Source of the DNA: DATGJX01 sp035279385
Lineage (GTDB): Bacteria; Vulcanimicrobiota; Vulcanimicrobiia; Vulcanimicrobiales; Vulcanimicrobiaceae
Reading direction: 5' to 3'
Assembly: GCA_035279385.1 (NCBI GenBank)
Contig: DATEHZ010000103.1
Coordinates: 1-40,023, forward strand
Length of the DNA: 40,023 bases
Positions 7,810-16,635 of this stretch are shown one piece after another. The first letter of the stretch is position 1, and each line of letters starts with the position of its first letter. The notes under the pieces were generated by a model that was not told the origin of the DNA, searched no databases, and worked only from the letters and a program-made list of their open reading frames with translations. The position numbers were made by a program, and so were the translations under genes.

Positions 7810-9213
7810 TCACTTCGTATGTTCCAGGGCCACGCGTAGAACATTTTTTGCTATCGGTGCGGCGACGGCGGCGCCGTATCCCGCGTTCTCGACGACGACG
7901 GCGACGACGGCACGCGGATTCTCGGCCGGCGCAAAGCAGACGAACCACGAATGCGGCGCGCCCGACGGATTGGTCGCCGTGCCGGTCTTACCGGCGACGG
8001 TTACGCCGGGGAGCTGTGCCGAGGTTCCCGTTCCGTGCTGTACCACCGCGATCATCATCTTCTTCACGTTCTGCGCCGTATCCGCCGCTATCGGCGTCGC
8101 GAGCTCCGCGGGCCCGTAACTGCTCGCGGCGCCGCCCGGCCAGACAACCTGCCGCACGACGTACGGGCGCGGCTCCGAGCCGCCGTCGGCGATCGTCGCG
8201 GCGACGAGGGCCATCTGCAGCGGCGTCATCAGCAGCGCACCTTGGCCGAACCCCATCTGCGCGAGCTCTCCCGGCACGATGGAATCTTTGGGCGGTACCC
8301 GATCGCGCGAGGCCGGAATTTGAAAATCCAGGGAGCTTCCGATGCCCCAGCGATCCAGATACCGGTAAAACGTGTCAGTCCCCATTTTCAGCGCGATCTG
8401 ACCGAAGTCGACGTTGCTCGATAACGCAAACGCACCGGTCAGGTCCTGCGTTCCCGTCGCCTCGGCTTCGTCGTCGTGCAGCGTGAAATTGCCGATGGTA
8501 TAGTATCCGGGGTCGTAAAATGACGATTGCATCGTGACGGTCTGCGAATCGAGGGCCGCCGCCGCGGTGAAGATTTTGAAGGTCGATCCCGGCGGATAGA
8601 GGCCGTCGATCGCGCGATTGAGGAGCGGGCTGCTGCTATCGGCGCGCAGCGACGGAAACTGCGCGGGTAACGCGTTCGGGTCGAATCCCGGAACGCTCGC
8701 GAGCGCGAGGACCGCGCCGCTGCGCGGATCGAGCACCACGCCCGCGCCGCGCGAATACCCCGAAAGCAGCGAGTAGAGTTCGTTTTGAATCTGCGGCTGA
8801 ATCGTCGTGACGACGTCCGCGCCGCGCGAAAGAGAACTCTTGCCCGCGAACGCCTCGGCGATCTGTCCGATCTGCGCGCCGAAATCGCCGGTGGTATCCG
8901 AGGGTGTGAGCGCGCGATCGTATGCATCTTCCAAACCGCTCGTTCCGTAGCGCTCGGAAACATAGCCCACGGTTTGCGCGAGCGATGCCCCGAAGGGATA
9001 CACGCGTTTTCCCCCGGCGGTTTGCGCGAGCACGGTTCCGTCTCCCGCGAGAATACGGCCGCGGTGTGCGCCGAGCAGCGCGTGGCGCGGATTGTACGGA
9101 TTTGCCGCAATACGCGGGCCTGCGACGACTTGCACGTACGCTTGCCGCAGAACGAGCATTGCGAAGAGAATTGCGAAGAGCGCGCGCAGGCGCGAAACGG
9201 TTGCCGCCGTCAC
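7810..9213 (-). CDS. Class B penicillin-binding protein (PbpA/FtsI-like transpeptidase)
   Basis: D,D-transpeptidase that cross-links peptidoglycan in the periplasm. Residues 7-28 form a single membrane anchor. A short pedestal region with HRGRILAGDGTVLA (50-63) is followed by the transpeptidase domain: PPGSTFK with catalytic Ser210, SSN at 265-267 and KTGT at 409-412. All three penicillin-binding motifs are intact. At 467 residues it matches the short actinobacterial PbpA type better than the longer MrdA or FtsI types. I chose the GTG at 9213, which overlaps the previous stop as GTGA and places the membrane helix at the N-terminus. The longer upstream frame is only antisense-like Arg-rich sequence. 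No rodA/ftsW partner is adjacent, unlike many PbpA loci. Confidence 0.92.
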   Translation of the reverse strand: MTAATVSRLRALFAILFAMLVLRQAYVQVVAGPRIAANPYNPRHALLGAHRGRILAGDGTVLAQTAGGKRVYPFGASLAQTVGYVSERYGTSGLEDAYDRALTPSDTTGDFGAQIGQIAEAFAGKSSLSRGADVVTTIQPQIQNELYSLLSGYSRGAGVVLDPRSGAVLALASVPGFDPNALPAQFPSLRADSSSPLLNRAIDGLYPPGSTFKIFTAAAALDSQTVTMQSSFYDPGYYTIGNFTLHDDEAEATGTQDLTGAFALSSNVDFGQIALKMGTDTFYRYLDRWGIGSSLDFQIPASRDRVPPKDSIVPGELAQMGFGQGALLMTPLQMALVAATIADGGSEPRPYVVRQVVWPGGAASSYGPAELATPIAADTAQNVKKMMIAVVQHGTGTSAQLPGVTVAGKTGTATNPSGAPHSWFVCFAPAENPRAVVAVVVENAGYGAAVAAPIAKNVLRVALEHTK

Positions 9214-9968
9214 GCCGTGCCGGCGCGTTCGCGCAGCAGCGTATACCCCTCCGGCGTGCGCACGGCCAAATATGCGTGCGAGCCGTCCCGTCCGAGCACG
9301 ACGTTCAACACTTCGTGCGCGGTCGCGTCCTCGATTCCGGCGAGCGCGATCACGACGTCGACGCCGGCTTCGTCGAGCAGCGGCGGCGCGACGTACGCGG
9401 CGAAGGGAATCGTTTCGAGATGACGCGGTTCGTAGATGCCGGTGCGCCAGGGCCCGCGCTTGCCGAAGACCTGCCGGTGATAATCCCAGGCGCAAAGCTG
9501 CTTCTCACGCCACACGAAATGATCGCGCACGCAGAGCCTGCGGCACGCGCCGCATTGTGCGAGCGGCTCGGGCGCATGCACCAGCGCGTCCGTAATCTCG
9601 TCGGGAACATCCTCGATATTCAAAACGCTCGCATCGTCCAGGCGTGACGGCGGCTCCGACTCCCAATTGATGCGCGCGAGCAGTTCGATGTCGCGCAGCG
9701 GCGCAACGAACGCGCGCTCGTCATCGGGCGGAAACGTTTTATCGAGCCAGTCGAGCAGATTGGCGGTGGCAACCGTGACGTTTTGCCACGCATCGCCGGC
9801 GACGGTGCCGATGGGCGTCTGCGCGACGGGAACCAGATGCGCGGTCACGCTCGCTGCATCCGCGCGCAGGCTGCTCACGAACGCGAGCGTGCTGGCGTTT
9901 CCGCCCAGAACGAACGCGCTCGGCGCTTTCCCCGCGACGTTCAGGAACGAACTTGCGTCTGAACGCAT
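9210..9968 (-). CDS. Unknown protein with a CxxCxxxC zinc-binding-like motif
   Basis: I do not recognise this 252-residue protein. It has no clear signal peptide or membrane helix, so it is probably cytoplasmic. Cys139, Cys142 and Cys146 (CGACRRLC), with His150 or Cys159 nearby, look like a small zinc-binding knuckle set in an aromatic, basic region (HFVWREKQLCAWDYH). The N-terminal half is mixed alpha/beta (FVLGGNASTLAFVSSL, TANLLDWLDKTF). The C-terminal part has GVDVVIALAGIEDATAHEV and ends in strands AYLAVRTPEGYTLL. The ATG at 9968 lies 28 nt inside the end of carB, and the stop overlaps the PBP start as GTGA. Coupling on both sides indicates expression with its neighbours. A role in envelope growth is only a guess from position. 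Confidence 0.7.
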   Translation of the reverse strand: MRSDASSFLNVAGKAPSAFVLGGNASTLAFVSSLRADAASVTAHLVPVAQTPIGTVAGDAWQNVTVATANLLDWLDKTFPPDDERAFVAPLRDIELLARINWESEPPSRLDDASVLNIEDVPDEITDALVHAPEPLAQCGACRRLCVRDHFVWREKQLCAWDYHRQVFGKRGPWRTGIYEPRHLETIPFAAYVAPPLLDEAGVDVVIALAGIEDATAHEVLNVVLGRDGSHAYLAVRTPEGYTLLRERAGTA

Positions 9969-12900
9969 CGGTACTCTTGAAGCGAGCGCGGCGGCCCGGC
10001 GCTGCTCTCGAGCGCTTCGGCGAGCGCGCGCGCGGTATCCAAACTCGTCAAACAGGCGATGTTCGCCTCCACTGCGGCGCGGCGGATGCGGTAGTTGTCG
10101 GAGATTTCCCGCGGTCCTTGCGCGTCGTTTATCACGAGGTCGACACGGCGTTCGTGTATCAGATCCAGAACGTGCGGCGAACCGTCGGCGATTTTGTTCA
10201 CCTGCTCGCACGGAATCCCGTTTGCCTGCAAATGCTCGCGCGTGCCGGGCGTCGCGATGAGCGTATGCCCGAGCTCGACGTACCGGCGGAGAATCGGAAT
10301 CGATTCTTCTTTTTCCTCGTCGGCAATCGAGACCAGAATACGTCCGCCTTCACTCGGGAGCCGTACTCCGGCGGCAACGAACCCCTTGCGCAGCGCGCCG
10401 GCAAAGGTCTCGTCGATGCCGAGTACTTCCCCCGTCGATTTCATCTCGGGGCCGAGAATCGTTTCCACACCGCGCATCTTGGCGAACGAGAAAACCGGAA
10501 TCTTCACGACGACGAACGGCGCTCGCGGCGAGAGTCCCGTTCCGAACGGCATGTCGCGCAGTTTTTCTCCGAGCGCGATGCGCGTCGCCGCGGCAACGAG
10601 ATTCACACCCGTGGCTTTTTGGATGATCGGCACCGTGCGGCTCGCGCGCGGGTTTGCCTCGATGATATAGAGCTGCCCGTTGTGGATGACGAACTGAATG
10701 TTGATCAGGCCGCGAATGTTCAGTTCTCGCGCGATTGCCGCCGTGACTTCGACGATGCGCTGCTTCATCTCCGGAGCGATCGTTTGCGTCGGATAGACGC
10801 TGATCGAGTCCCCCGAATGGATGCCCGCGCGCTCGATATGTTCGAAAATGCCGGGGATCAGGATGTCCTCGCCGTCGAATGCGGCGTCGACCTCCGCTTC
10901 CAAACCGCGCAGGTACTTGTCGACCAGCAGCGGCGCTTCAGCCAGAATCGGCGGCGCCGACTCCGCGTACGAGGCGAGCTGGCCTTCGTTGTAGACGACT
11001 TCCATGCCGCGCCCGCCGAGGACGTACGAAGGACGTACGAGCACCGGAAACCCGAGTTCGCGCGCGATGGCGCGCGCTTCGCGGAACGATCGCGCGGCTT
11101 TGCCTTCCGGGCGCGCGACGCCCAAACGCCGCAGCGCGGCGTCGAACTTCTCGCGATCTTCGGCCATGTCCAAACTGCGGCGATCGCTGCCGATAATTGC
11201 GACGCCGCGGCTCGCGAGCTTATCCGCCAGGTTGATCGCCGTTTGACCGCCGAACGCAAGCATGACGCCGCGGGCGTTCGTCGAGCGGAACGCGGCTTCG
11301 ACTTCGTCCGCACCCGGCGGCTCGAAAATCAACACGTCGGAGACGTCAAAGTCGGTGGAGACGGTTTCGGGATTGTTGTTGATGACGACCGGCGAGCAGC
11401 CCGCGTCGCGCAGCGCCCATGCGGCGTGCACGCACGAGTAATCGAACTCGATCCCTTGTCCGATGCGAATCGGCCCGCTTCCCACCACGACCACCGCTTC
11501 TTTCGGCGTCGGCCGCATCTCGTCGCTCTCGCCGTGCGAGATATAGTAGTACGGTGACTTGGCCGGGAACTCGGCGGCCGCCGTATCGACCATCCGAAAG
11601 ACCGCGGGCTGCCCGTGGCGGTGCGTCTGCGGCTGCCCTTCGCGCTCGACGATTTCTTTGATCTCGTAGAGCCAGAACTTGTCGATCGCCGAGAGGTCGA
11701 TGATCCGCTCGATGCTCGTACCGCGCCGGAGCGCTTCCGCGACCGCGAACAGCCGCTCGTGCGTCGGATGCGCGATGACGTTTTCGAGTTCCGCGTCGCT
11801 CCACTGCGTGAGCGCGTTCCCCGTGAGCGTTTCGCGCTTGAGATCCAGACCGCGCACCGCTTTCATGAGCGCGTCCCCAAACGTGCGGCCGATGCCCATC
11901 GCCTCGCCCGTCGACTTCATCTGCGTGCCGAGCGAGGTGTCCGCAAGCGGAAATTTATCGAACGGCCAGCGCGGAATCTTCACCACGACGTAGTCCAGCG
12001 TCGGTTCGTACGCCGCTTTCGTGACGCCGGTGACGGGATTGGGGATCTCGTCGAGCGTCTGGCCGAGCGCGATGCGCGTGCTGATCTTCGCAATGGGATA
12101 GCCGGTCGCTTTACTCGCGAGCGCGGAGCTTCGCGAGACGCGCGGGTTCACTTCGATGATGCAGTACTCGCTGCGCTCGGGGTGCAGCGCGAACTGGATG
12201 TTGCAGCCGCCTTGCACGTTGAGCGCGCGAATCACGTTCAGGCTCGAGGTGCGCAGCATCTGGTATTCGAGATCCGAGAGCGTTTGCGAGGGAGCGACGA
12301 CGATGGAGTCGCCCGTGTGCACGCCGACCGGATCGATGTTCTCCATGTTGCAGACGATGATGCAATTGTTCGCACCGTCGCGCAGCACTTCGTACTCGAT
12401 CTCTTTCCAACCCAGAAGCGAGGTTTCGAGCAGCACCTGATGGATCAGACTCGCGGAGAGCCCGCTCTCGAGCGTCTCGCGCAGCTCGCGCTCGTCGTAG
12501 ACGATGCCTCCGCCCGTTCCGCCCAGCGTATACGCGGGGCGCACGACCAGGGGATAGCCGTGCTCCTGGGCGAATGCGACGCCGGCTTCGATGTCCGTGA
12601 CGATCGCGCTTTGCGCGACCGGCTCGCCGATCTCGATCATCTTGTGTTTGAAGCGCTCGCGATCTTCGGCGAGTTTGATCGTCTCGACCGGCGTGCCGAG
12701 CAGCTGCACGCCGTAGCGTTCCAAAATACCCGCTTCGTGCAGTTCGACCGCAAGGTTGAGACCGGTTTGTCCGCCAAGCGTCGGCAGCAGCGCATCGGGA
12801 CGCTCGCGTTCGATGATGCCTTCGAGCGAAGCGACGGTAAGCGGTTCCAAATACACCGCATCCGCCACTTCGGGGTCGGTCATGATCGTCGCGGGATTCG

Positions 12901-13033
12901 AATTGACGAGGATTACCCGGTGGCCTTCTTCGCGAAGGGCGCGGCACGCCTGAACGCCGGCGTAATCGAATTCGGCGGCCTGGCCGATGACGATGGGGCC
13001 GGAGCCGATAACCAGGACGCTTTTCTCAGCCAT
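9941..13033 (-). CDS. carB: Carbamoyl-phosphate synthase large subunit CarB
   Basis: Makes carbamoyl phosphate from bicarbonate, ATP and ammonia delivered by CarA, for UMP and arginine synthesis. The 1030 residues contain the two homologous halves, each with an ATP-grasp domain: the N-terminal VIGSGPIVIGQAAEFDYAG and RPAYTLGGTGGG blocks, and the second VVGSGPIRIGQGIEFDYSC and RPSYVLGGRGMEVVY blocks. A C-terminal MGS-type regulatory domain (about 930-1020) follows, with ATPGTREHLQANGI and the DLVIND segment. Slightly shorter than the E. coli enzyme, mostly in linkers. It is separated from carA by about 6 kb. The upstream gap to the epimerase gene is 24 nt. Confidence 0.98.
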   Translation of the reverse strand: MAEKSVLVIGSGPIVIGQAAEFDYAGVQACRALREEGHRVILVNSNPATIMTDPEVADAVYLEPLTVASLEGIIERERPDALLPTLGGQTGLNLAVELHEAGILERYGVQLLGTPVETIKLAEDRERFKHKMIEIGEPVAQSAIVTDIEAGVAFAQEHGYPLVVRPAYTLGGTGGGIVYDERELRETLESGLSASLIHQVLLETSLLGWKEIEYEVLRDGANNCIIVCNMENIDPVGVHTGDSIVVAPSQTLSDLEYQMLRTSSLNVIRALNVQGGCNIQFALHPERSEYCIIEVNPRVSRSSALASKATGYPIAKISTRIALGQTLDEIPNPVTGVTKAAYEPTLDYVVVKIPRWPFDKFPLADTSLGTQMKSTGEAMGIGRTFGDALMKAVRGLDLKRETLTGNALTQWSDAELENVIAHPTHERLFAVAEALRRGTSIERIIDLSAIDKFWLYEIKEIVEREGQPQTHRHGQPAVFRMVDTAAAEFPAKSPYYYISHGESDEMRPTPKEAVVVVGSGPIRIGQGIEFDYSCVHAAWALRDAGCSPVVINNNPETVSTDFDVSDVLIFEPPGADEVEAAFRSTNARGVMLAFGGQTAINLADKLASRGVAIIGSDRRSLDMAEDREKFDAALRRLGVARPEGKAARSFREARAIARELGFPVLVRPSYVLGGRGMEVVYNEGQLASYAESAPPILAEAPLLVDKYLRGLEAEVDAAFDGEDILIPGIFEHIERAGIHSGDSISVYPTQTIAPEMKQRIVEVTAAIARELNIRGLINIQFVIHNGQLYIIEANPRASRTVPIIQKATGVNLVAAATRIALGEKLRDMPFGTGLSPRAPFVVVKIPVFSFAKMRGVETILGPEMKSTGEVLGIDETFAGALRKGFVAAGVRLPSEGGRILVSIADEEKEESIPILRRYVELGHTLIATPGTREHLQANGIPCEQVNKIADGSPHVLDLIHERRVDLVINDAQGPREISDNYRIRRAAVEANIACLTSLDTARALAEALESSAGPPRSLQEYRCVQTQVRS

Positions 13034-13057
13034 GCTGAGAAGCCCACATTAGGCGCG

Positions 13058-14035
13058 TTACGGCGCGGTTACTGCAGGAGCGCCCTTCGCCTTTGCGAGT
13101 TGCTCGCGGTACCAGCCGACCGTGTGCCGCAAACCTTCTTTAAACCCGACGACCGGGCGATAGCCGAACGCATACCACGCGGCGCTGATGTCCGCGAGGG
13201 AATGCTTCACGTCGCCCACGCGCTCGCCGTCGTACACCGGTTCCCCGCGAAATCCGGTCACGAGCCTGAGCAGATCGTAGACTTCGTTCAGCGAGAAGCG
13301 TACGCCGGTCGCGATGTTGAATGTGCGCCCCGCGATCGCGCTCGCGTTTGCCCCGGCGGCGAGCAGATTTGCTTCTACGACGTTATCGACGTACGTGAAG
13401 TCGCGGCTTTGAGATCCGTCTCCGAAGATCGTCGGCGCGCGGCCTTCGAGCATGCACGTAATGAATTTCGAGAGCACGCCCGAGTATTGACTGGTTGCGT
13501 CCTGCCGCGGTCCGAAGACGTTGAAATACCGCAGCGCCGTCGTCTCCAGGCCGTACACGCGATGAAAGGCGCAGGTGTAGAGTTCGCCGCAAAGTTTCTG
13601 CACGGCGTACGGTGAGATCGGATTCGGCTTCATGTCTTCCCGCTTGGGCAGCGTCGGCGTATCGCCGTACGCGGAAGACGACGCGGCGTAGACGACGCGC
13701 CCGACGGCCGCCTCGCGCGCGGCAAGCAGCAGATTCAGCGTTCCGTCGACGTTCGCGCGGTGGCTCGTCACCGGATCGGCGATCGATTTTGGAACCGACG
13801 GAATTGCGGCCTCGTGAAAGATGCAATCCACGCCCCGGCAGATCGCGGCAAGAAGCTCCCCGTCGTTGAGGTCGACTTCGTGAAACTCCACGTCATCGAG
13901 CAAACCGTCGAGGTTCTCGCGTTTCCCGGTTTTGAAATTGTCGATCGCGCGTACGCGCTCGCCGCGCTCGAGCAGCGCGCGAACCAGAGCGGAACCGATG
14001 AAGCCGGCTGCGCCGGTAACCAGATACGTCGTCAT
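13058..14035 (-). CDS. NAD-dependent UDP-sugar epimerase (extended SDR; UDP-GlcNAc/Glc 4-epimerase-like)
   Basis: Extended short-chain dehydrogenase of 325 residues that probably interconverts UDP-sugar C4 epimers for surface glycans. The NAD loop GAAGFIGS is at 8-15, the catalytic Ser is in ASSSAYG (118-124) and YAVQK (143-147) supplies the catalytic Tyr and Lys. ALRYFNVFGPRQ, SRDFTYVDNVVEANL and FNIATG are standard substrate-domain blocks. The closest pattern I recall is the WbpP/TviC-like 4-epimerase group, but UDP-glucose, UDP-GlcNAc or a uronic acid cannot be told apart here. The ATG at 14035 gives the canonical N-terminus. The frame upstream of it is non-coding. A 91-nt gap, the largest in the run, precedes it. 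It could serve the polysaccharide locus. Confidence 0.9.
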   Translation of the reverse strand: MTTYLVTGAAGFIGSALVRALLERGERVRAIDNFKTGKRENLDGLLDDVEFHEVDLNDGELLAAICRGVDCIFHEAAIPSVPKSIADPVTSHRANVDGTLNLLLAAREAAVGRVVYAASSSAYGDTPTLPKREDMKPNPISPYAVQKLCGELYTCAFHRVYGLETTALRYFNVFGPRQDATSQYSGVLSKFITCMLEGRAPTIFGDGSQSRDFTYVDNVVEANLLAAGANASAIAGRTFNIATGVRFSLNEVYDLLRLVTGFRGEPVYDGERVGDVKHSLADISAAWYAFGYRPVVGFKEGLRHTVGWYREQLAKAKGAPAVTAP

Positions 14036-14126
14036 CCCTGGTGGGAATCGTAACGGCCGCCGCGCCGTGCGGGCCAGTGCCGAACAGGCACGCGCCGGCG
14101 GGACGGCAGGCCCGTACGCGCGGGCT

Positions 14127-15074
14127 TTAGTCCACCAGTAACCGCAAAGCAGGCGAGGGCTCCATCCCATGCTTCTCCTGCAAATCCCCGGCATAGCGGC
14201 GGTAGGTCTGAAGCGCGGAAGCGCGGTCGCCCCGCGCCAGATGCACGCGGATCTCGAGTTCGTACGCGGTTTCGTCCAGCGGATCGAGCGCAGCCAGCGC
14301 TCGCGCGATCTCCAGCGCGCGATCGGGGGCGCCTTCGCGCAGCGCGCGATTCGCCAGGTCTAAGCCGATTTCGCGGGCCGCGTTGCACAAGTCGCGCTCG
14401 AACGGGACAAACCATTCCCACGACTCGTAGGCTGCGGGCCGGCCGCGGACGAGTTGTTCGAAGATGCTTTCCAAACGCGCTTCGATCGCCTTTGCGACGC
14501 TGCGAGTGCGAATCGCGCGCACGATCTGCGGCAGAAAGCGGGTGTCGACGACGATGTCCTCCGCCAAGCGATAGCCGCGCTCCGTCGTGCCGATTGCGCC
14601 GGGCGCACTCAGATGTTTGCGCGCGCGATAGACGCACATTTTGAGCGCGCCGTACGCCTGCTCGCGCGGCAGGCCCGGATAGAGCCGCTCGCAGAGCACG
14701 TCGACGGAGACTTCGCGACCTTCCGCCGCCAGCGCGACGAGCAGTTCGAGCGAGGCGCCGCGCATGGGCAGGTCGCCGCCGTCCTTAGAGATTTTGCCGG
14801 TGACGATCTCGATCTGCACGTTCGGCCGGCCGTGTTCGCCGGCTTCGAAAGGCAGTTCGACGAGTTCGACTGCCACGGCATCGCGGTCCGGCGCCGGCGG
14901 CCGGCGCCCGCTCTCCGCGTACGATTTCAGCAACGTCGCGATCTGCGCGCGGGCCGCGTCGACCGTTTCGCGTACCGTCCCGCCGAAGACGCGCAGCGAG
15001 GGAAACGCGCGCACGTAGGCTTCGAAGCGCTCGTCGGCCGCCCGCACGACGATGACGCGATACCGCAGCGTCAT
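14127..15074 (-). CDS. BTAD/SARP-type transcriptional regulator with N-terminal HicB-like domain
   Basis: Predicted DNA-binding regulator of 315 residues. Residues 3-75 look like a HicB-like antitoxin fold: a strand RYRVIVVRA, then FEAYVRAFPSLRVFGGTVRETVDAARAQ across 17-44 and a helix ending in SGRRPPAP. Residues about 85-172 form an OmpR/SARP-type winged helix (RGASLELLVALAAEGREVSV; RARKHL; GYRLAEDIVVD). Residues 173-315 form a helical BTAD with TPR-like repeats (ALAALDPLDETAYELEIRVHL; GDRASALQTYRRY). The ATG at 15074 overlaps the pdxH stop as ATGA. The longer upstream frame is the shadow of pdxH. What it controls, and what the HicB-like part senses, is unknown. HicB assignment is by eye and should be treated as probable. 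Confidence 0.82.
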   Translation of the reverse strand: MTLRYRVIVVRAADERFEAYVRAFPSLRVFGGTVRETVDAARAQIATLLKSYAESGRRPPAPDRDAVAVELVELPFEAGEHGRPNVQIEIVTGKISKDGGDLPMRGASLELLVALAAEGREVSVDVLCERLYPGLPREQAYGALKMCVYRARKHLSAPGAIGTTERGYRLAEDIVVDTRFLPQIVRAIRTRSVAKAIEARLESIFEQLVRGRPAAYESWEWFVPFERDLCNAAREIGLDLANRALREGAPDRALEIARALAALDPLDETAYELEIRVHLARGDRASALQTYRRYAGDLQEKHGMEPSPALRLLVD

Positions 15075-15721
15075 GGCTGCAGGCGCCGCATCGACCAGGT
15101 TCCCTGCGTGCGAACGAACTCCAGACGATCGTGCATGCGGTTCGGACGGCCTTGCCAAAACTCGACGCGCTCCGCCGCGATGACGTACCCGCCCCACGAG
15201 TGCGGACGCGGCACCTCTTCCCCTTCGAAGCGCTCTTCGTAGTCGCGTACCCGCTGATCGAGCAGTTCCCGGTTTTCGACGGACTCGCTTTGCTCGGAGG
15301 CCCACGCGCCGATCTGATGACCGCGCGGACGGCTCGCGAAATACGCGTCCGACTCGTCCTCCGCAAGTTGATGCACGGCGCCTTCGATGCGCACCTGGCG
15401 CTCGAGCTGCGGCCAGTAAAACAGCGCGGCAGCGTGCGGATTCTCTTGCAATTCGCGCCCTTTGCGGCTGAAATAACTCGTGAAAAACACCAGACCCGCC
15501 GAATCGAGCCGCCGCAGCAGCACCATGCGCGACGAAGGCCGGCCGTTCGCGCACGTGCTCACGCACATCGCGTTCGGTTCCGCGACGTCGGCCCGCGCCG
15601 CGTCGTCGAGCCAGCGCCGGAGCTGCTCGAGCGGATCGCTGCCCACCTGCTCTTCATGCAGCTCCGTTCGCTCGTAGCTCCTGCGCATGTGCGTCAAATC
15701 TATCTCGTCCAACTCTTTCAC
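15071..15721 (-). CDS. pdxH: Pyridoxamine 5'-phosphate oxidase PdxH
   Basis: FMN enzyme that oxidises pyridoxamine or pyridoxine 5'-phosphate to pyridoxal 5'-phosphate. The 216 residues carry the family signature: MRRSYERTEL near the N-terminus, FMN-binding RPSSRMVLLRRLD and FFTSYFSRKGRELQENPHAA, then RQVRIEGAVHQL, SRPRGHQIGAWASEQS, and the C-terminal PHSWGGYVIAAERVEFWQGRPNR spread over the last 50 residues. Start and stop each overlap a neighbour by 4 nt. The aminotransferase at the right end of the window needs PLP, but so do many other enzymes, so no specific link is implied. Confidence 0.96.
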   Translation of the reverse strand: MKELDEIDLTHMRRSYERTELHEEQVGSDPLEQLRRWLDDAARADVAEPNAMCVSTCANGRPSSRMVLLRRLDSAGLVFFTSYFSRKGRELQENPHAAALFYWPQLERQVRIEGAVHQLAEDESDAYFASRPRGHQIGAWASEQSESVENRELLDQRVRDYEERFEGEEVPRPHSWGGYVIAAERVEFWQGRPNRMHDRLEFVRTQGTWSMRRLQP

Positions 15722-16635
15722 CAGCGTCCGAATGCAAGGCCCGCCAAAAACGTCACCGCCATCAGGGCTGCGCCCGCCAGCGCGGCCGGAAGTGCAACAT
15801 CGACGTTCGCGCGACGCATTGAGGTGCTTCGTCCCAGACGCGCGAGCGCTTCGCGCAGTTGCGCGGCATCACCCGCCCGGCTATACGCACCGCCTGCCGC
15901 CGCTGCGTACGCGCGCAGCGCGTCCTCGTCGATGCCCGCGATCTGCAGCGTGCCCGGAATGAGCGCGCCGCTGTTGGTGCCGATGCCGATCGTGTAGAGC
16001 GCAACGCGCGCGACCCCAAGCGATCGCGCCGCAGACATCGGGTCGCTGCCCGCATTATTTTCGCCGTCGGTGATCAGCACGACCGCACGCGGGCCGTTCG
16101 GCGGCAAGATGCGGTGCGCGAGCGCCAGCGCGTCGCCGATCGCCGTCGCACCGTTCGGCGGGGGAACGGCGGCCAGCGCGTTTTGAATTTGATCGCGATC
16201 GCGCGTGGGCTGCGCGAGTACTTGCGCATCCGTCGCAAACGAGATGATGCCGATCGCGGTTTGCGCGGGCGCCTGCGCGATGAACGCACGCACCGCGGCG
16301 AGGGCGGCTTGCGCGCGAGTCGGATCGACGTCCGTCGCGGTCATCGACCCCGACGTGTCGATGCAGAGCACGACGCTCCCGCCGAGCGAGGGAACCATTG
16401 CCCGAACGCGCGGACCCGAAGCGGCCAAAACAACGAGCGCAACGGCCGCAAGCCATGCCGCTGCGAAGATCCGGCTCGGCCACTTGGACGGCGCCGCCGC
16501 GGCGATGAGAAACGGCAGATTCGAGTACGCGATCGTCTGCCGTGCGCGGCGCCGTTCGAACGCGCGGTAGAACAGCACGAATGCGACGGCCGCCGCAACC
16601 GCAAGCGCGAGATACTGCGGATGCGCGAACGTCAT
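15718..16635 (-). CDS. BatA-like membrane protein with von Willebrand A domain
   Basis: Membrane-anchored VWA protein of 305 residues. Two N-terminal helices (about 7-24 and 56-72) precede the VWA domain, whose MIDAS motif DTSGS is at 93-97, followed by the ITDGENNAGSDP block. A C-terminal helix (about 282-302) re-enters the membrane. This is the plan of BatA proteins in aerotolerance-type (Bat) loci. With the MoxR ATPase, the DUF58 protein and the BatD-like protein just upstream it forms a standard MoxR module. Such modules are thought to act in metal insertion, folding or envelope-stress handling, but the client here is unknown. All joins are 4-nt overlaps. Confidence 0.88.
   Translation of the reverse strand: MTFAHPQYLALAVAAAVAFVLFYRAFERRRARQTIAYSNLPFLIAAAAPSKWPSRIFAAAWLAAVALVVLAASGPRVRAMVPSLGGSVVLCIDTSGSMTATDVDPTRAQAALAAVRAFIAQAPAQTAIGIISFATDAQVLAQPTRDRDQIQNALAAVPPPNGATAIGDALALAHRILPPNGPRAVVLITDGENNAGSDPMSAARSLGVARVALYTIGIGTNSGALIPGTLQIAGIDEDALRAYAAAAGGAYSRAGDAAQLREALARLGRSTSMRRANVDVALPAALAGAALMAVTFLAGLAFGRW

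Noticed and set aside
11615..13615. Long open plus-strand frame (666 codons) opposite carB
   Set aside because: Arg/Asp/Ala-rich with no domain. carB on the other strand has all ATP-grasp motifs.
14127..15074. SARP regulator as marker of an antibiotic cluster
   Set aside because: Neighbours are primary metabolism, sugar and MoxR genes. No PKS, NRPS or other secondary-metabolite genes are in the window.
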